DNA of 64,000 nt from Nannobrachium achirus (taxonomy: Eukaryota > Chordata > Actinopteri > Myctophiformes > Myctophidae), in assembly GCA_963921795.1 (NCBI GenBank), contig OY997650.1, positions 19,391,862 to 19,455,861 of the forward strand, in the 5' to 3' direction. This document shows, piece after piece, positions 39,623 through 51,583 of this stretch (positions are counted from its first letter, which is position 1; each line of letters begins with the position of its first letter). Position numbers and translations under genes: made by a program. A model generated the notes under the pieces. It worked only from the letters and a program-made list of their open reading frames with translations, ran no database searches and was not told the origin of the DNA.

Positions 39623-42027
39623 TTGGTGAGAGAGGGATAGTTAAGGGAGGGAGAGGGAGTGCAGGAGAAGAGAAAGAGGGTGAAAAAAAAAAACATTAAT
39701 TATTAGCCCCAGTGGGATCTCTTATATTCGGTCTTGCCTGGACAACACCAATTAATACAGCAATTATTATCCTGGCCTGTAGCACGGGGTTGACTAAGCT
39801 GCCTCGCCTTCTGACGATTATGGCGTGAGGGGGGTGGGGGGTGTTGAGGGAGGGGTGCAGAGGAGAGGCCTGCTGGAGTGAGATTATCCATCTCTCCCTA
39901 AACCCCTGCTTTTATGATGCATGGATGATGGGGGAGATACAGCCAAAGAGTAATTTAGTCTGCAAATTTCAACCTCAGCATTATTACCGCAACACAATCT
40001 CCCTATAGATTAATTTCTGTTGGGTGTCATCTTTAGGGGTAGAGAGGAGCTCCAATTAGATAAAGAATGCAGTGCGGCAACAGACATTCCTCATATTTTC
40101 ATATTTTTCAGAGTCACAGGCAGGCCTAAAGCCGTACTTTGAGTCTGAGACGTCTAGATCCCGACTGTGACAGGTGCACAGTGCACAGCAGAACTCCTAT
40201 TCTTGTACCCCAAGGTCTTATTCTGGGCGAGTGACCCAGCCCTGCACTGCATTCATTTCCTAAACACCGTCTCCCCTCCTCCCCTCCGCTCCCCGCTCTC
40301 GGCCCCCGAGACAGCAAGTGGAACGGAGATGTAAGCAATAGCTCCACCTAGTTTCTGCAGAGACGCTCTCGCTGGCGCATTCCTTTTCAAAGCAAAAAAA
40401 AGCGCCAGCGAGGCAGAGCCACAGAGTGAATGAGGCTGGATGAGAAGGATCTACCGTTTCAAATAAAACACCGGTCTTACATTATCCCCTACTCCAGTCA
40501 AATTATCCACTGTGCGCTATTCTTCCCCGTCATCTTTTTGGACAGGAGCGCTCTCATACTCTCTTGTTCTATTTTTGAGCCCCCCCCCTCCCCCCTCCTG
40601 CTCCCCATCCCTGTCCCTGCTCTCCTGCAGTGACAGCACCTCTCAGGAGCATCTTAAGTACATGTGCCCCCTTTTCCCCGCAGCTGGTGTAAAATCTGTG
40701 CTGACAACCAATGAAAACAACACGGATGCTTGCATGTTATCTTGACATGGCCATGTTAAGCTTCCCTCTCATGATGCTAAATGGCCGTCATAAACCTTTT
40801 AGGATCTGCACAGCCTAATATGGACTTCCACAAAAACATTATGCTGTGTAATGTGTTTAGGTTCGGCGAGGGCATGCACTGGTGAGCCTTTGCCTGCTGT
40901 CACGTAACTCAAAAGTCAGGCACTTTATCAAAACAATGCCATCGTAATACAACTCTATATTCAAAAATATGTTTATTTCATGAACTAGCTGTGTTTACAC
41001 AGATGCTCGTTACACCCCCTAGAACGTTACATTTCCCATATTACAGCAGATTTCTATATCACATCAAATTTATGTTTATACAGTACAATAATTCACTGCA
41101 TCAATGTGCAGTAATTATTTCAATGCTTTTTTTATTTATTTTTATTCTAGTGTTCCAAAATAATGTGCCACTGTTTTTCCATTCTGAAAGCTACCTCAGC
41201 GTCTTTATGGGATCAATTGACAAAACAATTACAGTCTGCAGTATCTTGTCTAACAAGCCCTTGGAGTGTTAAGAATGATTAGATGGCGGGTATTACATGA
41301 GGAAACCCATCTCTGGATTAGTGATGAGCACAATAAATTCTGAAATAAGTGAAGGGATATGTGCATCCCTTTCATGGAAGACGCTTAGGTGATTGCTGCC
41401 ACGAGAGGATTTGTCAGCATAACACAGGATCTCAAACAATAATGTGTCTCTGATAGGACACCATGGAACACATTCATACTGCTGCTGAATTCCTTGCCTG
41501 CAGTGTAAATGGATTTCTCATCCATGAAACCCCGCGAAGGCCCAGCAAGGATGCCACTTGGTTTCATCACTGTTGTTCAGTGTAAATAATAACCGCCGGG
41601 ATCATTTTCATCTGCATCGTTGCCATCTTGTTCATTAGAGAAAACATTCATTGGACCTATACCATCAAAGTTTAATTAGTTAGTCTGGTGACTGCAAATG
41701 TGCGTGTTTCACCTGATCAGAGGTTTTAGTCAGTTGAGAGACTATTTAGTCTGATCCGCGTCTTCACCAGCAGTAGCTTCATTTATTTACAGGGGTGTTA
41801 TGTTGCGCCAGGGACCTCAGCATATAAAACCGGCCAGGCCTCTAAGAGGAGGCGCTGTCATTGTCACTGCGAGGTGTAGGATAACAGCTCTTGAGCAGGT
41901 TGTAATTAGAGTGGCTGAGGTGTAATGAGGGTGCAAGATTCCCCCTCGCTGCAGCCAGTGCCAAACTGGACCTGGGTGCCGATGTGATGGCACACACCAT
42001 GGTGCGGCATCCCAGCCAGTACGGGCT
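39623..42027. other. Unique intergenic sequence, about 2.4 kb
   Basis: G-rich (39820-39860) and C-rich (40580-40600) patches occur. No exon, transposon or RNA gene is recognised. The part 41280-41760 is repeat-free and could be conserved non-coding DNA. Confidence 0.45.
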
Positions 42028-42497
42028 CAGGGGCGTCACAAGGGGGGAGTGGGACTGAGTTACTAGGGCCCAAGGTGGAGGGGCCTGGAATTTTCATTTT
42101 ATACTTTAGCTATTGAAAAATAGCAGCACTGAGTGCCACGCTGCGAACATTTGTAACTCATATTTTGCTTCTGGGGGGTCCCCGGAACTAAATATTTTGA
42201 GATGGAGGTCTGTGGCCCCAAATATATATCATTTTGGGGGTCCTTCACATGAAAAGGTTTGAGAACCACTGAAATAGAAACATAGGTTTTTCAAAAGACC
42301 TTCAAAGACTTGCACAAATGTTTTTTTCAAAACGATAACGTCAAAACGATTTTTCAAAAATAGCAGATCTACAAGCTCGCAGCGTGGCACTCGGTGCCGC
42401 GCTGTGAGCTTGTATCTGCTATTTTTCGATAGTTAAAGCACAAAATAACGCAGTGAATCCTTGTACCCAGTGCCAAGAATTTGGTGCGACACCCCTG
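42028..42497 (-). mobile_element. Non-autonomous hAT element, CAGGGGTGTCGCACC family
   Basis: The ends are CAGGGGCGTCACAAG and TTGGTGCGACACCCCTG. Flanks ACGGGCT and ACGGGTT are near duplicates but not a clean 8-mer. One hairpin is intact at 42356-42426; the other is largely deleted near 42118-42140. Opposite orientation to 27300-27825. Confidence 0.8.
42356..42426. repeat. Hairpin, strongly paired
   Basis: AGCGTGGCACTCGGTGCCGC forms the loop-proximal stem. The outer arms are AAAAATAGCAGATCTACAAG and CTTGTATCTGCTATTTTT. Confidence 0.9.
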
Positions 42498-44021
42498 ACG
42501 GGTTTTTGCCACCTCCATGGATTTGATGCCTGTCTGCACCCTCTGACTTGGACATGTTCAGTGGACACTTGGAAAAACAGCCTTGAGGCCGCATCATATT
42601 AGCGGAGGCTTAGATTCCAATTGCCTGAACATTCTCACGATACACAATACTTACTCAGCTGAACTAGAGTAGTTACCAACAGGTGGAAATGATGATAATA
42701 ATAATCCCAAAGAATAATAATTGCCTTATTATAAACAAAATGATTGTCAAGACAGAAATGGAGAGGCAACGCTTTGGCTCAAACAGAGGTAGGTTATTAG
42801 CAAAGAATCTCCGGTTTACCAATCAAGTCTTGACTGAAAATGTCGTTCCGATGCTTGTTAAAACTGGAAGCTGTTTGAAAACACAACATTTTCCGGCCAA
42901 CTGCTCTTTTCCCAATGGCAACACTTTTAACTTGTGTTCACAAGATGTGTAGTGTACTGTATACCCCCCACACATCCCCCCTCTCTCGCCTCTTTTTGCA
43001 CTCTTGGCAAAATGAAAACCTCTGTCAGAGTCAGATTGAAATTTATATCAGTTTGTCAGGCGCAAGCCAAAAATGATCTTACTCCACATTATTTTGATAA
43101 GTTTGGTGCCAGAGATAGAGGAGAAATGGAGGAGAGAGGGAGGAAAATACCCCACACTCCATACACAGATAAGTGCAGAAGCCAAGATTCCTCTCACCGC
43201 TTGATCAGTAAGCTCCCGACCTGACCCTCGAAAAAACTCTTTTGGTATAGGGTTGCCTCTTTGCATAATATTCAGCCCCGAGCTATACTCACTCTCTCTC
43301 AAACTGCGCAGAATTTCCTCGGGAAAGAAATATAATCGATCACCCTCCAAATAGACCTGAATCATCCTTCAGAACAGTGAGCTGCGTTTAGCCATGTTGA
43401 GCTGAATAAAATCTAACATATCTGCCCTTCTTAAAGTAACATTTCCATCTGGTTATCAGCTAGTTTCTCGTTTCTCATTTTCCGACGATGCTCACATTTC
43501 TGAAGCTTCTTTCTGTCCGGGTCGTGTTAGTATGCATGTGTGTACACATAAGTACTGTAGGAATGCGTGCAAGCATGCATGTATCTGTATCTATGTTTCG
43601 CCAGGAGTTCTGGGAAGTTCTAACCACCCATTGCCATACCATCAAACTTTTAAATTAGTTTGTGAACAATATGCCATCTTACTTTTCTGGAAGGGAACAC
43701 AGGTCAGGAATCGTAATGAGACAGGAATGATATGGGGGGGAAAAGTGTTACGTATGTAAATAACATGTTGACATATAATTTTCTCTCCCTGTTTATTATT
43801 TTTTTGAATGAATGGGAGCCTTTATCTGGAGCTGAACCACTACCATGAAATTCTTTTCTTGACACATATGTGGAAGTCAACCGCAGTGCATCACTCGCTA
43901 CGCCATGTCAGAACTGCTCCATGCATTTCAACTCATTACCACCCTGCAAGTGAACACAACCACCATAAAACAGCCTATTTCCATTGAGAACAGGTAGCAG
44001 AGTCAAGCATCTGGCTGGCCC
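42498..44021. other. Unique intergenic sequence, about 1.5 kb
   Basis: No exon or transposon ends are seen. An overlapping frame pair at 42934-43365 has no family features. Confidence 0.5.
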
Positions 44022-44463
44022 CAGGGGTGTCGCACCAAATTCTGGGCCCTGGGTACAAGGATTCACTGCGGGCTCCCGCACAATTATTTTGTGCTTTAAC
44101 TATTGAGAAAGATATATGTAGATCTGCTATTTTTGAAAAATTGTGAACATTTCAAATCCTTTTTTTTGAAAAACCTGTTTCTATGTCAGTGGTGCTCAAA
44201 CTTTTTCATGTGAAGGACCCCAAAAATGATAATTATTTGGCCACGGACCCCCATCTCAAAATATTTCGTTCAAGGGACCCCCAGAAGCAAAATTTGAGTT
44301 ACAAATGTTCACTTAAAAAATACATATATTCACACATTTTCACGACTTTTCAAAAATAGCAGATCTACAAGCTCGCAGCGCGGCACTCGATGTCGCGCTG
44401 TGAGCTTGTATATCTGCTATTTTTCAATAGCTAAAGTATAAAATAATTAAGGCCCCTCCACCT
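44022..44463 (+). mobile_element. hAT element, CAGGGGTGTCGCACC family, right end missing
   Basis: The left end CAGGGGTGTCGCACC is intact and the body follows the 27300 copy closely. The right end is lost after GGCCCCTCCACCT. The first hairpin is cut to its right arm (TGTAGATCTGCTATTTTT near 44117). The second is complete. Confidence 0.8.
44352..44424. repeat. Hairpin, complete
   Basis: AAAAATAGCAGATCTACAAG pairs with CTTGTATATCTGCTATTTTT. The inner stem GCAGCGCGGCAC is opposed by TGTCGCGCTGTG. Confidence 0.9.
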
Positions 44464-44680
44464 AAAATGTGTGTGTGTATATGTTACAGTCCGTTTGGGT
44501 AACTCAGTCTGTTCATGGTAAGAGCGCTTGTTTTGTCGTTCACCACACACCAATCACCACCAGATGGAGACGACAGCCATTCACTAGTGCAGGCGCTGAC
44601 GTCACTCGTTTGCGACTCTCTTTCTTTATTTACTAGCCTAGCTCGGCAGTGTTTAGCCATTAGCTTACTATGCCTTACTC

Positions 44681-44748
44681 TAACCCTAACCCTAACCTTA
44701 ACCTCAGTAAAACTATGCCTAACCCTAACCCTAACCCTAACCCTAACC
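44681..44748. repeat. Interstitial telomere-like (CCCTAA)n, two blocks
   Basis: About three CCCTAA units at 44681-44703 and five at 44720-44748, separated by TCAGTAAAACTATGCC. Too short to indicate a chromosome end. Confidence 0.9.
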
Positions 44749-46240
44749 TCCGTGGGGTGAGGCGCTATCATTCCTGCCGACGCTACGTTGTTGTGGCTCA
44801 AAGCGACCGCTTGTTCCGCCCCGTGCCGCACGACGAGTGCTCCGTTTCTCGATCGGACTGTTTCTCTATCTTACCGTGACATATATATTTCTGGGTGTGT
44901 CCCCATTTTGGGATTTATTATATTAATTGCAATAATGATGACTATGCTTTCACCTACTGAAGGTTACTGGGGGAGTTAACACTCTTTGTGCTGTAATGAT
45001 GCTTGTCTCCGTGTGAAGTTTAACGTCTTTGATCTTTAATGGCAGTTGGATAACTTTTAAAGCAGTTCATTTTGTTATGACTTCACTGAATGATCTTTGG
45101 CTGCAGCGATAACTTTTAAAGTGCATCTCTGCAGTGTAAACTAGAGTTGGGGAGGCTTGCATGCAGTGAGTCAGTTGGGGACAGGCTTTTTACCAAGCTC
45201 CTGTTTGCCTGGTGGAAGCAGCCACCCCACAGGCCATAAACTCCATAATGTAGGCCATCGCAGCAGCTAGCCCATGTAAGTCTGACTTCTGAGGGGCTTC
45301 CAAAATACCATGGCAGCGCTTTCATTTCCCTCCACTCGCCAGGCGGCCGCAAGAATGTCAATACGAGAGGAAGAATGTCTCGGGAAAATGTCGACAGGAT
45401 TAATCAACACCTGTACTGTACTTCTAGGGTGTGGATTTACAAATGGCACTTAGACTAAGAGACAGTGCAAACTAAACAAAGCCAGACCCCAGCATCCTCT
45501 ATACATTCATCATGTTGTGAGTATAAATGGATGGACTTGGTACAGTATTAGCCAGCAGAATCTTGTGTGTTTTCTTTTTCTTTTCTTTTTTTAATCTGTA
45601 GGGATATGTACAATATATGAAATGTACACACACAAATTAACAGTATACATAAGTATACCCAAAGCAAGGCAGTTATAATGGCTACACGAGGACAGAAAAA
45701 TAATAGTTATTATCCCTGTGACTTTCTAAACTCTGAAGCTCAGCAGTGGCGGCATGCCCTGTGCAATCTCTCCCCTACTTCTGTGCCCAAGTGAATTGCA
45801 TCCTAAACACATTCGCATAATAGGTATTACAAATATGCTTATCAGCGCTTACACCATTAGCACTTATTATAATGAACAAATTACACTATATTAGTGCAGC
45901 AGTGTAGCTTTGTGACCCAACACTGGGTAAGATACAGCTGTGTTGTCTGTGCTGATATGCAAAGAGCAGATGATGTTATGAAGTGATAATGACCATGCTG
46001 GAGTAATTGCTCTGTCAGTAGGAGACCGTAATAACCTCATTGATATGGAACAGGTGAACCTCTCTTGAGCTCATTGATCTGGAGGATCTGCAACCCTGAC
46101 AATATTGGTGATGACTAGGAAAGTACATAGTCGCCTATTTAGACAACAAACAGTTATCTCTGTCGGAGATTAAATTATGCCGACGTTGGGTATTTCTAAA
46201 ATATGTTGACTTGATCTTAAAGCAAGCCCTACGTACTACA
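44749..46240. other. Unique intergenic sequence, about 1.5 kb
   Basis: No gene or transposon is recognised. Confidence 0.5.
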
Positions 46241-46599
46241 ACATTTGTGGGTCGTTGACACATTTGTATCGGTCCTTTATTTATTTTTGTTTCCTACATT
46301 TTGATTTTATGAATTATTTCAAAACATTTTCCAAAAACATTCCCCAAAAAGCTTTTGATGAATAAAAAAATAAATGCTACGTCATTTCATTAATACTGTA
46401 GATAGAAATTCCATAAATTAGAAAACAAATGTTTAAGAAATGGTGAAAATAGCTGATCTAGATCGGCTACAAGCTGTCTGCTGTGGAGCTTACAAGTGAA
46501 AACGGCAGCTATTTTCTGCTGTTTTCTCTAGTTGTGGGTCCCGGGCAAACGTCTAATTTCTCTTTTGGGTCTTGAGCTAAAAGGTTTGGGAACCAATGC
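46241..46599 (-). mobile_element. hAT-like element, CAGTGGTTCCCAAAC family, reversed
   Basis: TTTGTGGGTCGTTGACACAT at the left and AAAGGTTTGGGAACCAATG at the right match, in reverse, the ends of 28108-28441. The shared interior includes AAATTAGAAAACAAATGTTT. A scrambled hairpin copy is at 46442-46515. Confidence 0.7.
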
Positions 46600-47259
46600 T
46601 CTCCAACATTGCTTGTGAGTAATGGTAATTATGCTTGGCCTAAGAATATCATTAGCGCATCTTATGCTGTTGATGTCCTTGAAAAACAGCACATTTAGTG
46701 AATGTTATAAATCAGGCTGATGTGTTTGATGTTTTTATCTGTGATTGCGGGTAGCCTCTCAGCCTTAAGTTTTAAATAATCTTGAAAGGTGGACAATGGA
46801 ACTTTTGGCTGCTTTGCACTTGAGTGCGCTGGAAATATCAGATATACAATGTGTCGCGGAATATCGGATCCGCCCAAGTTGCGGGCTGCAGCTATTTTCT
46901 GCTGTTTTCACTAGTTTGGGTCCCAGGCAATTTTGGGTTTTGAGCTAAAATAAAAGGTTTGGAAACCAATGCTCTCCAACATTGCTTGTGTGTAATAGTA
47001 ATTATGCTTGGCCTAAGAATATCATTAGCACATCTTATGCTGTTGTTGTCCTTGAAATACAGCACATTTAGTGAATGTTATAAATCAGGCTGATGTGTTT
47101 GATGTTTTTATCTGTGATCGCGGGTAGACTTTCAGCCTTAAGTTTTAAATAATGTTGAAAGGTGCACAATGGAACTTTTGGCTGCTTTGTACTTGAGTGC
47201 GCTGGAAATATCAGATCTACAATGCGACACGGCATATCGGATCCGCCCAAGTTGCGGGC
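46505..47259. repeat. Tandem duplication, two units of about 375 bp
   Basis: Unit 1 (46505-46887) and unit 2 (46888-47259) both start GCAGCTATTTTCTGCTG and end GGATCCGCCCAAGTTGCGGG. Between these ends they are closely similar, with a short deletion in unit 2. Each carries the same short minus-strand frame, which I regard as non-coding. Confidence 0.9.
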
Positions 47260-47412
47260 CCTGTGTTGCTTAGCACACGCACAGACACACAAGCACCCCA
47301 TGAGCATGGCTGAGGATGTATGACCAGGGGCGTCACAGGGGGGGGAAAAGTGGGACTGAGTTACCAGGGCCCAAGGTGGAGGGGCCTTAATTATTTTATG
47401 CTTTAGCTACTG

Positions 47413-47490
47413 AAAAATAGCAGATATACTGTACAAGCTCACAGCACGGCACCGAGTGCCACGCTGCGAGCTTGTAGATCTGCTATTTTT
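47413..47490. repeat. Hairpin, first of two in this element
   Basis: CTCACAGCACGGCACCGAG opposes GTGCCACGCTGCGAG. The outer arms AAAAATAGCAGATATAC and GTAGATCTGCTATTTTT pair. Confidence 0.85.
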
Positions 47491-47694
47491 GAAAAGTTGT
47501 GAAAATGTGTGCAATCTTTGAATATATGTATTTTAAGCGAACATTTGTAACTCAAATGTTGCTTCTGGGGCGTCCCTGGAACGAAATATTTTGAGATGGG
47601 GGTCCGTGGCCAAATACATATCATTTTGGAGGTCCTTCACATGAAAAGGTTTGAGGACCACTGACATAGAAACATAGGTTTTTAAAAAAATGTC

Positions 47695-47767
47695 AAAAAT
47701 AGCAGATCTACAAGCTCGCAGCGCGGCACTCAGTGCCGCACTGTGAGCTTATATATCTGCTATTTTT
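47695..47767. repeat. Hairpin, second of two in this element
   Basis: GCAGCGCGGCACTCAGTGCC is followed by GCACTGTG. The outer arms are as in the 44352 copy. Confidence 0.88.
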
Positions 47768-47882
47768 CAATAGTTGCGTTCCCAGTCTAAATGGGTTAAA
47801 CCTCCTCCCCTATGAAGAACATTCATGGGGCCCCGCAGTGAATCCTTTTACCCAGGGCCCATAATTTGGTGCGACACCCCTA

Positions 47883-48119
47883 CAGTATAGACACACATTT
47901 TGGGAACAGGGAGCTTAATAAATCGAATGAATAAATCTATCAACTGAGCTGCTGAACCGAAATGCGAATGTAAACATTGCAGTCGTGTAAACATTGAAAC
48001 TTTACAAACGTTGTATGAGGTAAGAAATCCTTTCAACATACTTACTGGGTTCCAACAGTAGACACTGTGCCTAATTAAGTGAAATTAGTTTACTTTGAAA
48101 GTTCAATTTTTCCCATCAA
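47883..48119. other. Unique intergenic sequence
   Basis: Nothing recognisable. Confidence 0.5.
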
Positions 48120-48315
48120 TCGCCTGGCAATAAATACAAATAAATGTTTTGCATTTCTATACTGCCAAAGCGCTTTACAATGTGTGTTACATTCAACCAC
48201 GCACCGACGGCAGAAGCAACCATGCAAGGCACCAAACCTGCTCATCAGGAGCAGAGAGGGGTTCAAACTTCAAAGCCTTGCTCAAGGACACTTCGACACA
48301 CAACTACTTGTGAAA
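48120..48315 (-). mobile_element. SINE fragment related to 17120-17385
   Basis: It shares GCAACCATGCAAGGCA and GCTCAAGGACACTT with the 17.2 kb SINE and has AAGCGCTTTACAATGTG. The tRNA head is missing. Confidence 0.65.
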
Positions 48316-48341
48316 CTTTTTAATACCTTTAGAGGCAGAAA

Positions 48342-48469
48342 TTGTGAAAATAGCCGGTCTGCATGCTCACAACGCCTCGCGACGCTCGTCAGGATGGAGG
48401 GGTCCCCAGTTAAAATATGATTATTTTGGGGGTCGCAGCCTGAAAAGGTTGAGAACCACTGTCCTAAGG
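48342..48469. repeat. Truncated hairpin plus hAT-type end GGTTGAGAACCACTG
   Basis: GTGAAAATAGCCGGTCTGCA with CTCACAACGCCTCGCGACG is a left hairpin arm. CCCAGTTAAAATATGATTAT and GGTTGAGAACCACTG match 57908-57963. This end is the insertion site of the next SINE. Confidence 0.65.
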
Positions 48470-48983
48470 GGGGCACGGTGGTGCAGTGGTATAGCGCTTC
48501 GCCTAACAGCTAGAAGGTCCTGGGTTCGATTCCTGCTGGGGGACGCTGTGGGCACTGGGGGCGTGTTCCTCCCTCCGCGTCATCAGTGCCCACACCCTAG
48601 GTGGGGTTGGCGATAGGGCCTTTCTGTGTGTAGTTTGCATGTTCTCCCCGTGTCTCCTAGGGTTGATACCCTCACAAAAACATGCAGTAATCCTGGTCTC
48701 AATAATGCCTCCCTCTGGCCAGCCAGGGCGCCTGATGGAGGGGAAAGGAACTGGTTGGAATAACGTGTTCCTTCCACGTGCTACATCCAAAACCAGGGAA
48801 ACCCCCACTGTCGGTGAAAAGAAGCAACTTGGACTCCTCAGTCCTCGTGCATAGAAGGAAGCATGAGGTCAGTCCGTTGTCGCCCCAGGCGTGGCAGAGG
48901 GAGAGCAGAGCCCAGGATTACATAGGCAATTGGCACTGGGTGAAAATGGGTTACAAAATCGTGGGATAAAAATTATAAAAAAA
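48470..48983 (+). mobile_element. Full tRNA-derived SINE with 18-bp target duplication
   Basis: It starts GGGGGCACGGTGGTGCAGTG. It has an A-box-like TGGTGCAGTGGTATAGCGC and a B box GGGTTCGATTCCTGC. A central domain contains GTTTGCATGTTCTCCCCGTG, a phrase I know from many fish SINEs. It ends in an A-rich tail at 48971-48983. The 18-mer GAGAACCACTGTCCTAAG flanks it perfectly at 48452-48469 and 48984-49001. The perfect duplication points to a young insertion. Frames within it are not genes. Confidence 0.93.
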
Positions 48984-49001
48984 GAGAACCACTGTCCTAA
49001 G

Positions 49002-49637
49002 CCACGGCTGCCCCTTTATCTCCAGTTAGATCACTTGCACCCAATTACCTGTTCACCTGTGTCTGGACGGAGGTCAGAGTGGTGAGAATATTGAACAGAG
49101 ACAGACGGCCCCCCCGCACACAGGCAGCGCGGGACCTGTCTCTCCTGTCGCTGGTCATGTACTATCTCTCTCTCTCTCTCCCGAAGAGGAGGAGGAGGAG
49201 GATCTGCAATTCCCAAGCAAGGTGCAGCTACAGCACAGTGCTGTCACTGCCCGCCTCTTCATTGCTTGCACCTGCTAAAACATTTGAGGTATTTGAGCAG
49301 CGGGGCAACACATTTGCTTTTCATTTAACCTGCTTTTGGAGACCTTTGAAGTACATAATAGCAGAGCAGCAAAGGTCCCCCCCTCCCCACCCGCCTGCTC
49401 TCCTCCCCCCCCCCCCCCCTTAATCATTTACCTAGTAAAGGCGCATTTTCTGCAGCTAACCCATCAAGCGGAAAACGAGTTTGGCCCGCTATTTCTCCCT
49501 ACCTCCCCTTTCTCCTCCTCCCTTCCTCCCTCCTTCTCTCTGTACGCTCTCTCTCTCTCTCTCCCTCTCTTTTGCTCTCCCTGTGTCACTACTCCCACCC
49601 TCTCCTATTGTGCAGCCCTCATACAGTTGTTGAGAGA
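49002..49637. other. Intergenic sequence with pyrimidine-rich tracts
   Basis: C runs (49379-49419) and CT-rich DNA (49500-49575) give proline- and serine-rich false frames. No gene is called. Confidence 0.5.
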
Positions 49638-49656
49638 GTGTGTGTGTGTGTGTGTG
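49638..49656. repeat. Short (TG)n
   Basis: Nine or so TG units. Confidence 0.85.
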
Positions 49657-49977
49657 AATGGGTGAGGCACAGAGCCAATTGTTAGCTAAGTCTGGGTGTG
49701 AAAGGTTTGATGAGATGGTGTGGCTGGCGGCCCATTGATACAACATGGTTAATTATGTTTAGCGTCCAATCACGACGACATTTGTTGGCATTGGAGAACA
49801 CATCATTTGTATTTTGTGGACGATAATGGAACATGTATGCCTCAACAACACATGAAAAAATATTGTAAATTTGAATTGGGAACGGAGCCATATTTGACAG
49901 AAATGTTTAATCATCTTCGGTGACGACAGCATATGCTTTAATGTTTTCTTGTGAATGCCCTTATTAGACAGATGGGG
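49657..49977. other. Unique intergenic sequence
   Basis: Nothing recognisable. Confidence 0.5.
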
Positions 49978-50117
<140 letters not shown>

Positions 50118-50489
50118 TTGTCCGTCCAAAGGGGAGTCTACAAGTAATTTGGATAATTCTCTCACAAATGTAATTTGATTATACTGTATAAAATAAATCT
50201 GCAGGTTTTTTAAACTATGTTCTGCTAGCTTTTTGGCAGACAGAAGTAATATTTCGTACAAATTAACAGCTGTTTATGTCTTACATTATCCCTTTAGTCG
50301 AGTGATCAAGTCTAGTTAGTCTTAAGCACTTATTTGCACTTATTTTGCACAATGCTATTCCACCATGAAAAGAAATTGATAAATTAGAAGCATGTTCCTA
50401 ATATTGTTTATATACATTTAGATTTTAATTAATTAGAATTAATGTGTATTGTCCCTGTGAAGTAAAGAAAGACCAGTAAGACGCCTAAG
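50118..50489. other. Unique AT-rich sequence
   Basis: Nothing recognisable. Confidence 0.5.
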
Positions 50490-51010
50490 GACGAAAAGCA
50501 ACCTCGCCATAAAGGGCGATGTCGCGCCATTTCTTGGCCATCTGGCCTGTGATGTATATCGGACCAGTTACCCATATATGGAGACCCCTGGTACCCATAG
50601 ATATTCGCCTCATCGCCTGCTATCGCCAGTAGTTGCCGAACTTGCCGGGTCCCATTGACAAATAATGCACTTCCGGAAAATATGTCCGACCGTCGCCCGC
50701 TGTTATGAGGTTTCTGTTGTGTCTGACGACATATGCCCATATATGGAGAGGGAGGGAGGGAGAGAGTGAGGGGGGCAGCCTATCATCATCCACGCAATAA
50801 CTTGACCAACTAGAAAGATGCAATTCTGGGAAATTGCAAGTGGTTATCGTGACGCGAGTCATACTTGCAAATGAATTCCGTCTTACCATTTGAATTTACC
50901 CCATCCAAGTCAATGGGCCAGCCCTGTCCCTTTTATGCCCATATATGGCGAGCCCTGATGTCATCAATATTAAGCCCATATCTTGGAATGCCCATATACT
51001 GTATGGACAT
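50490..51010. repeat. CCATATATGG-rich dispersed repeat, copy 2
   Basis: Perfect decamers lie at 50572, 50737 and 50939. GGACCAGTTACCCATATATG is the complement of a stretch at 1969-1988. CCTGATGTCATCAATATTA at 50952-50970 is direct with 2171-2189. The mixed orientations suggest a compound repeat. Confidence 0.72.
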
Positions 51011-51138
51011 ACTGGTCTCATGTGGTCTATGACGTCAGACATCTATGATGTCAGACATCTCCATATTTTGGAAAGGTTAACATGGAGAAAATGTATTCAC
51101 AAATACCGGTACATCTTACAATAAATGCGAGAAGTCTC

Positions 51139-51340
51139 TGCGTGTGTGTGTGTGTATGTAATCCGCGTATCTCGAGAACCGTTCGTCCCACCGGCTTCAG
51201 ATTCGGCACGCGCGTTCCCCGCCTTGGCGCGGAGTGAAGTGCCGGGCCATCGACCCAACCCGATGCGCGGTTTTCCTGAACCGGTTCGGAATCTCCGTAT
51301 GCGGAACTGATTGTTGACATCAGGCTGTTCCGGAGGAAAT
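51139..51340. repeat. GC-rich putative repeat block
   Basis: A short TG array is followed by CG-rich sequence (CGTATCTCGAGAACCGTTCG), unlike the AT-rich neighbours. It may be a transposon fragment, but I could not place it. Confidence 0.35.
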
Positions 51341-51583
51341 CGGCGCAAACGCTGACTCATTATGAGTTTATGACATCACTTCATAAAAGGCTCTGACATC
51401 ACGTACACCACATGAGTCAACAAAAAATGCCATGGTTATGTATTGAATGTCATCAGCAGATGGAGGAGGAGACAAACATAAGACAAGCAAAAAATAGTGT
51501 GACTGGGAGGATATCGATGATGCAGATTTAAATGACTGTAGGCCTACAGCTTTTGCTGAAGAATACAAGGATCAAGATCTGGG

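Larger units (their letters stand above)
47324..47882 (-). mobile_element. hAT element, CAGGGGTGTCGCACC family, both hairpins kept
   Basis: The ends are CAGGGGCGTCACAGG and TTGGTGCGACACCCCTA. Hairpins lie at 47413-47490 (with a small insertion, ACTGT) and 47695-47767. A segment at about 47772-47828 has no match in the sister copies. Clean target duplications are not seen. Confidence 0.82.

Noticed and set aside
44515..44831. Frames with repeated LTLTLT or VRVRVR
   Set aside because: They are translations of telomere-like (CCCTAA)n repeats.
46695..47307. Two similar minus-strand frames as paralogous small genes
   Set aside because: They are the two halves of a local tandem duplication of non-coding DNA, so their similarity is not evidence of selection.
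48503..48808. 101-codon minus-strand frame at 48.5-48.8 kb
   Set aside because: It is antisense to a complete SINE with target duplication.
49079..49665. Proline- and serine-rich frames
   Set aside because: They derive from C runs and CT-rich tracts; no conserved domain is visible.
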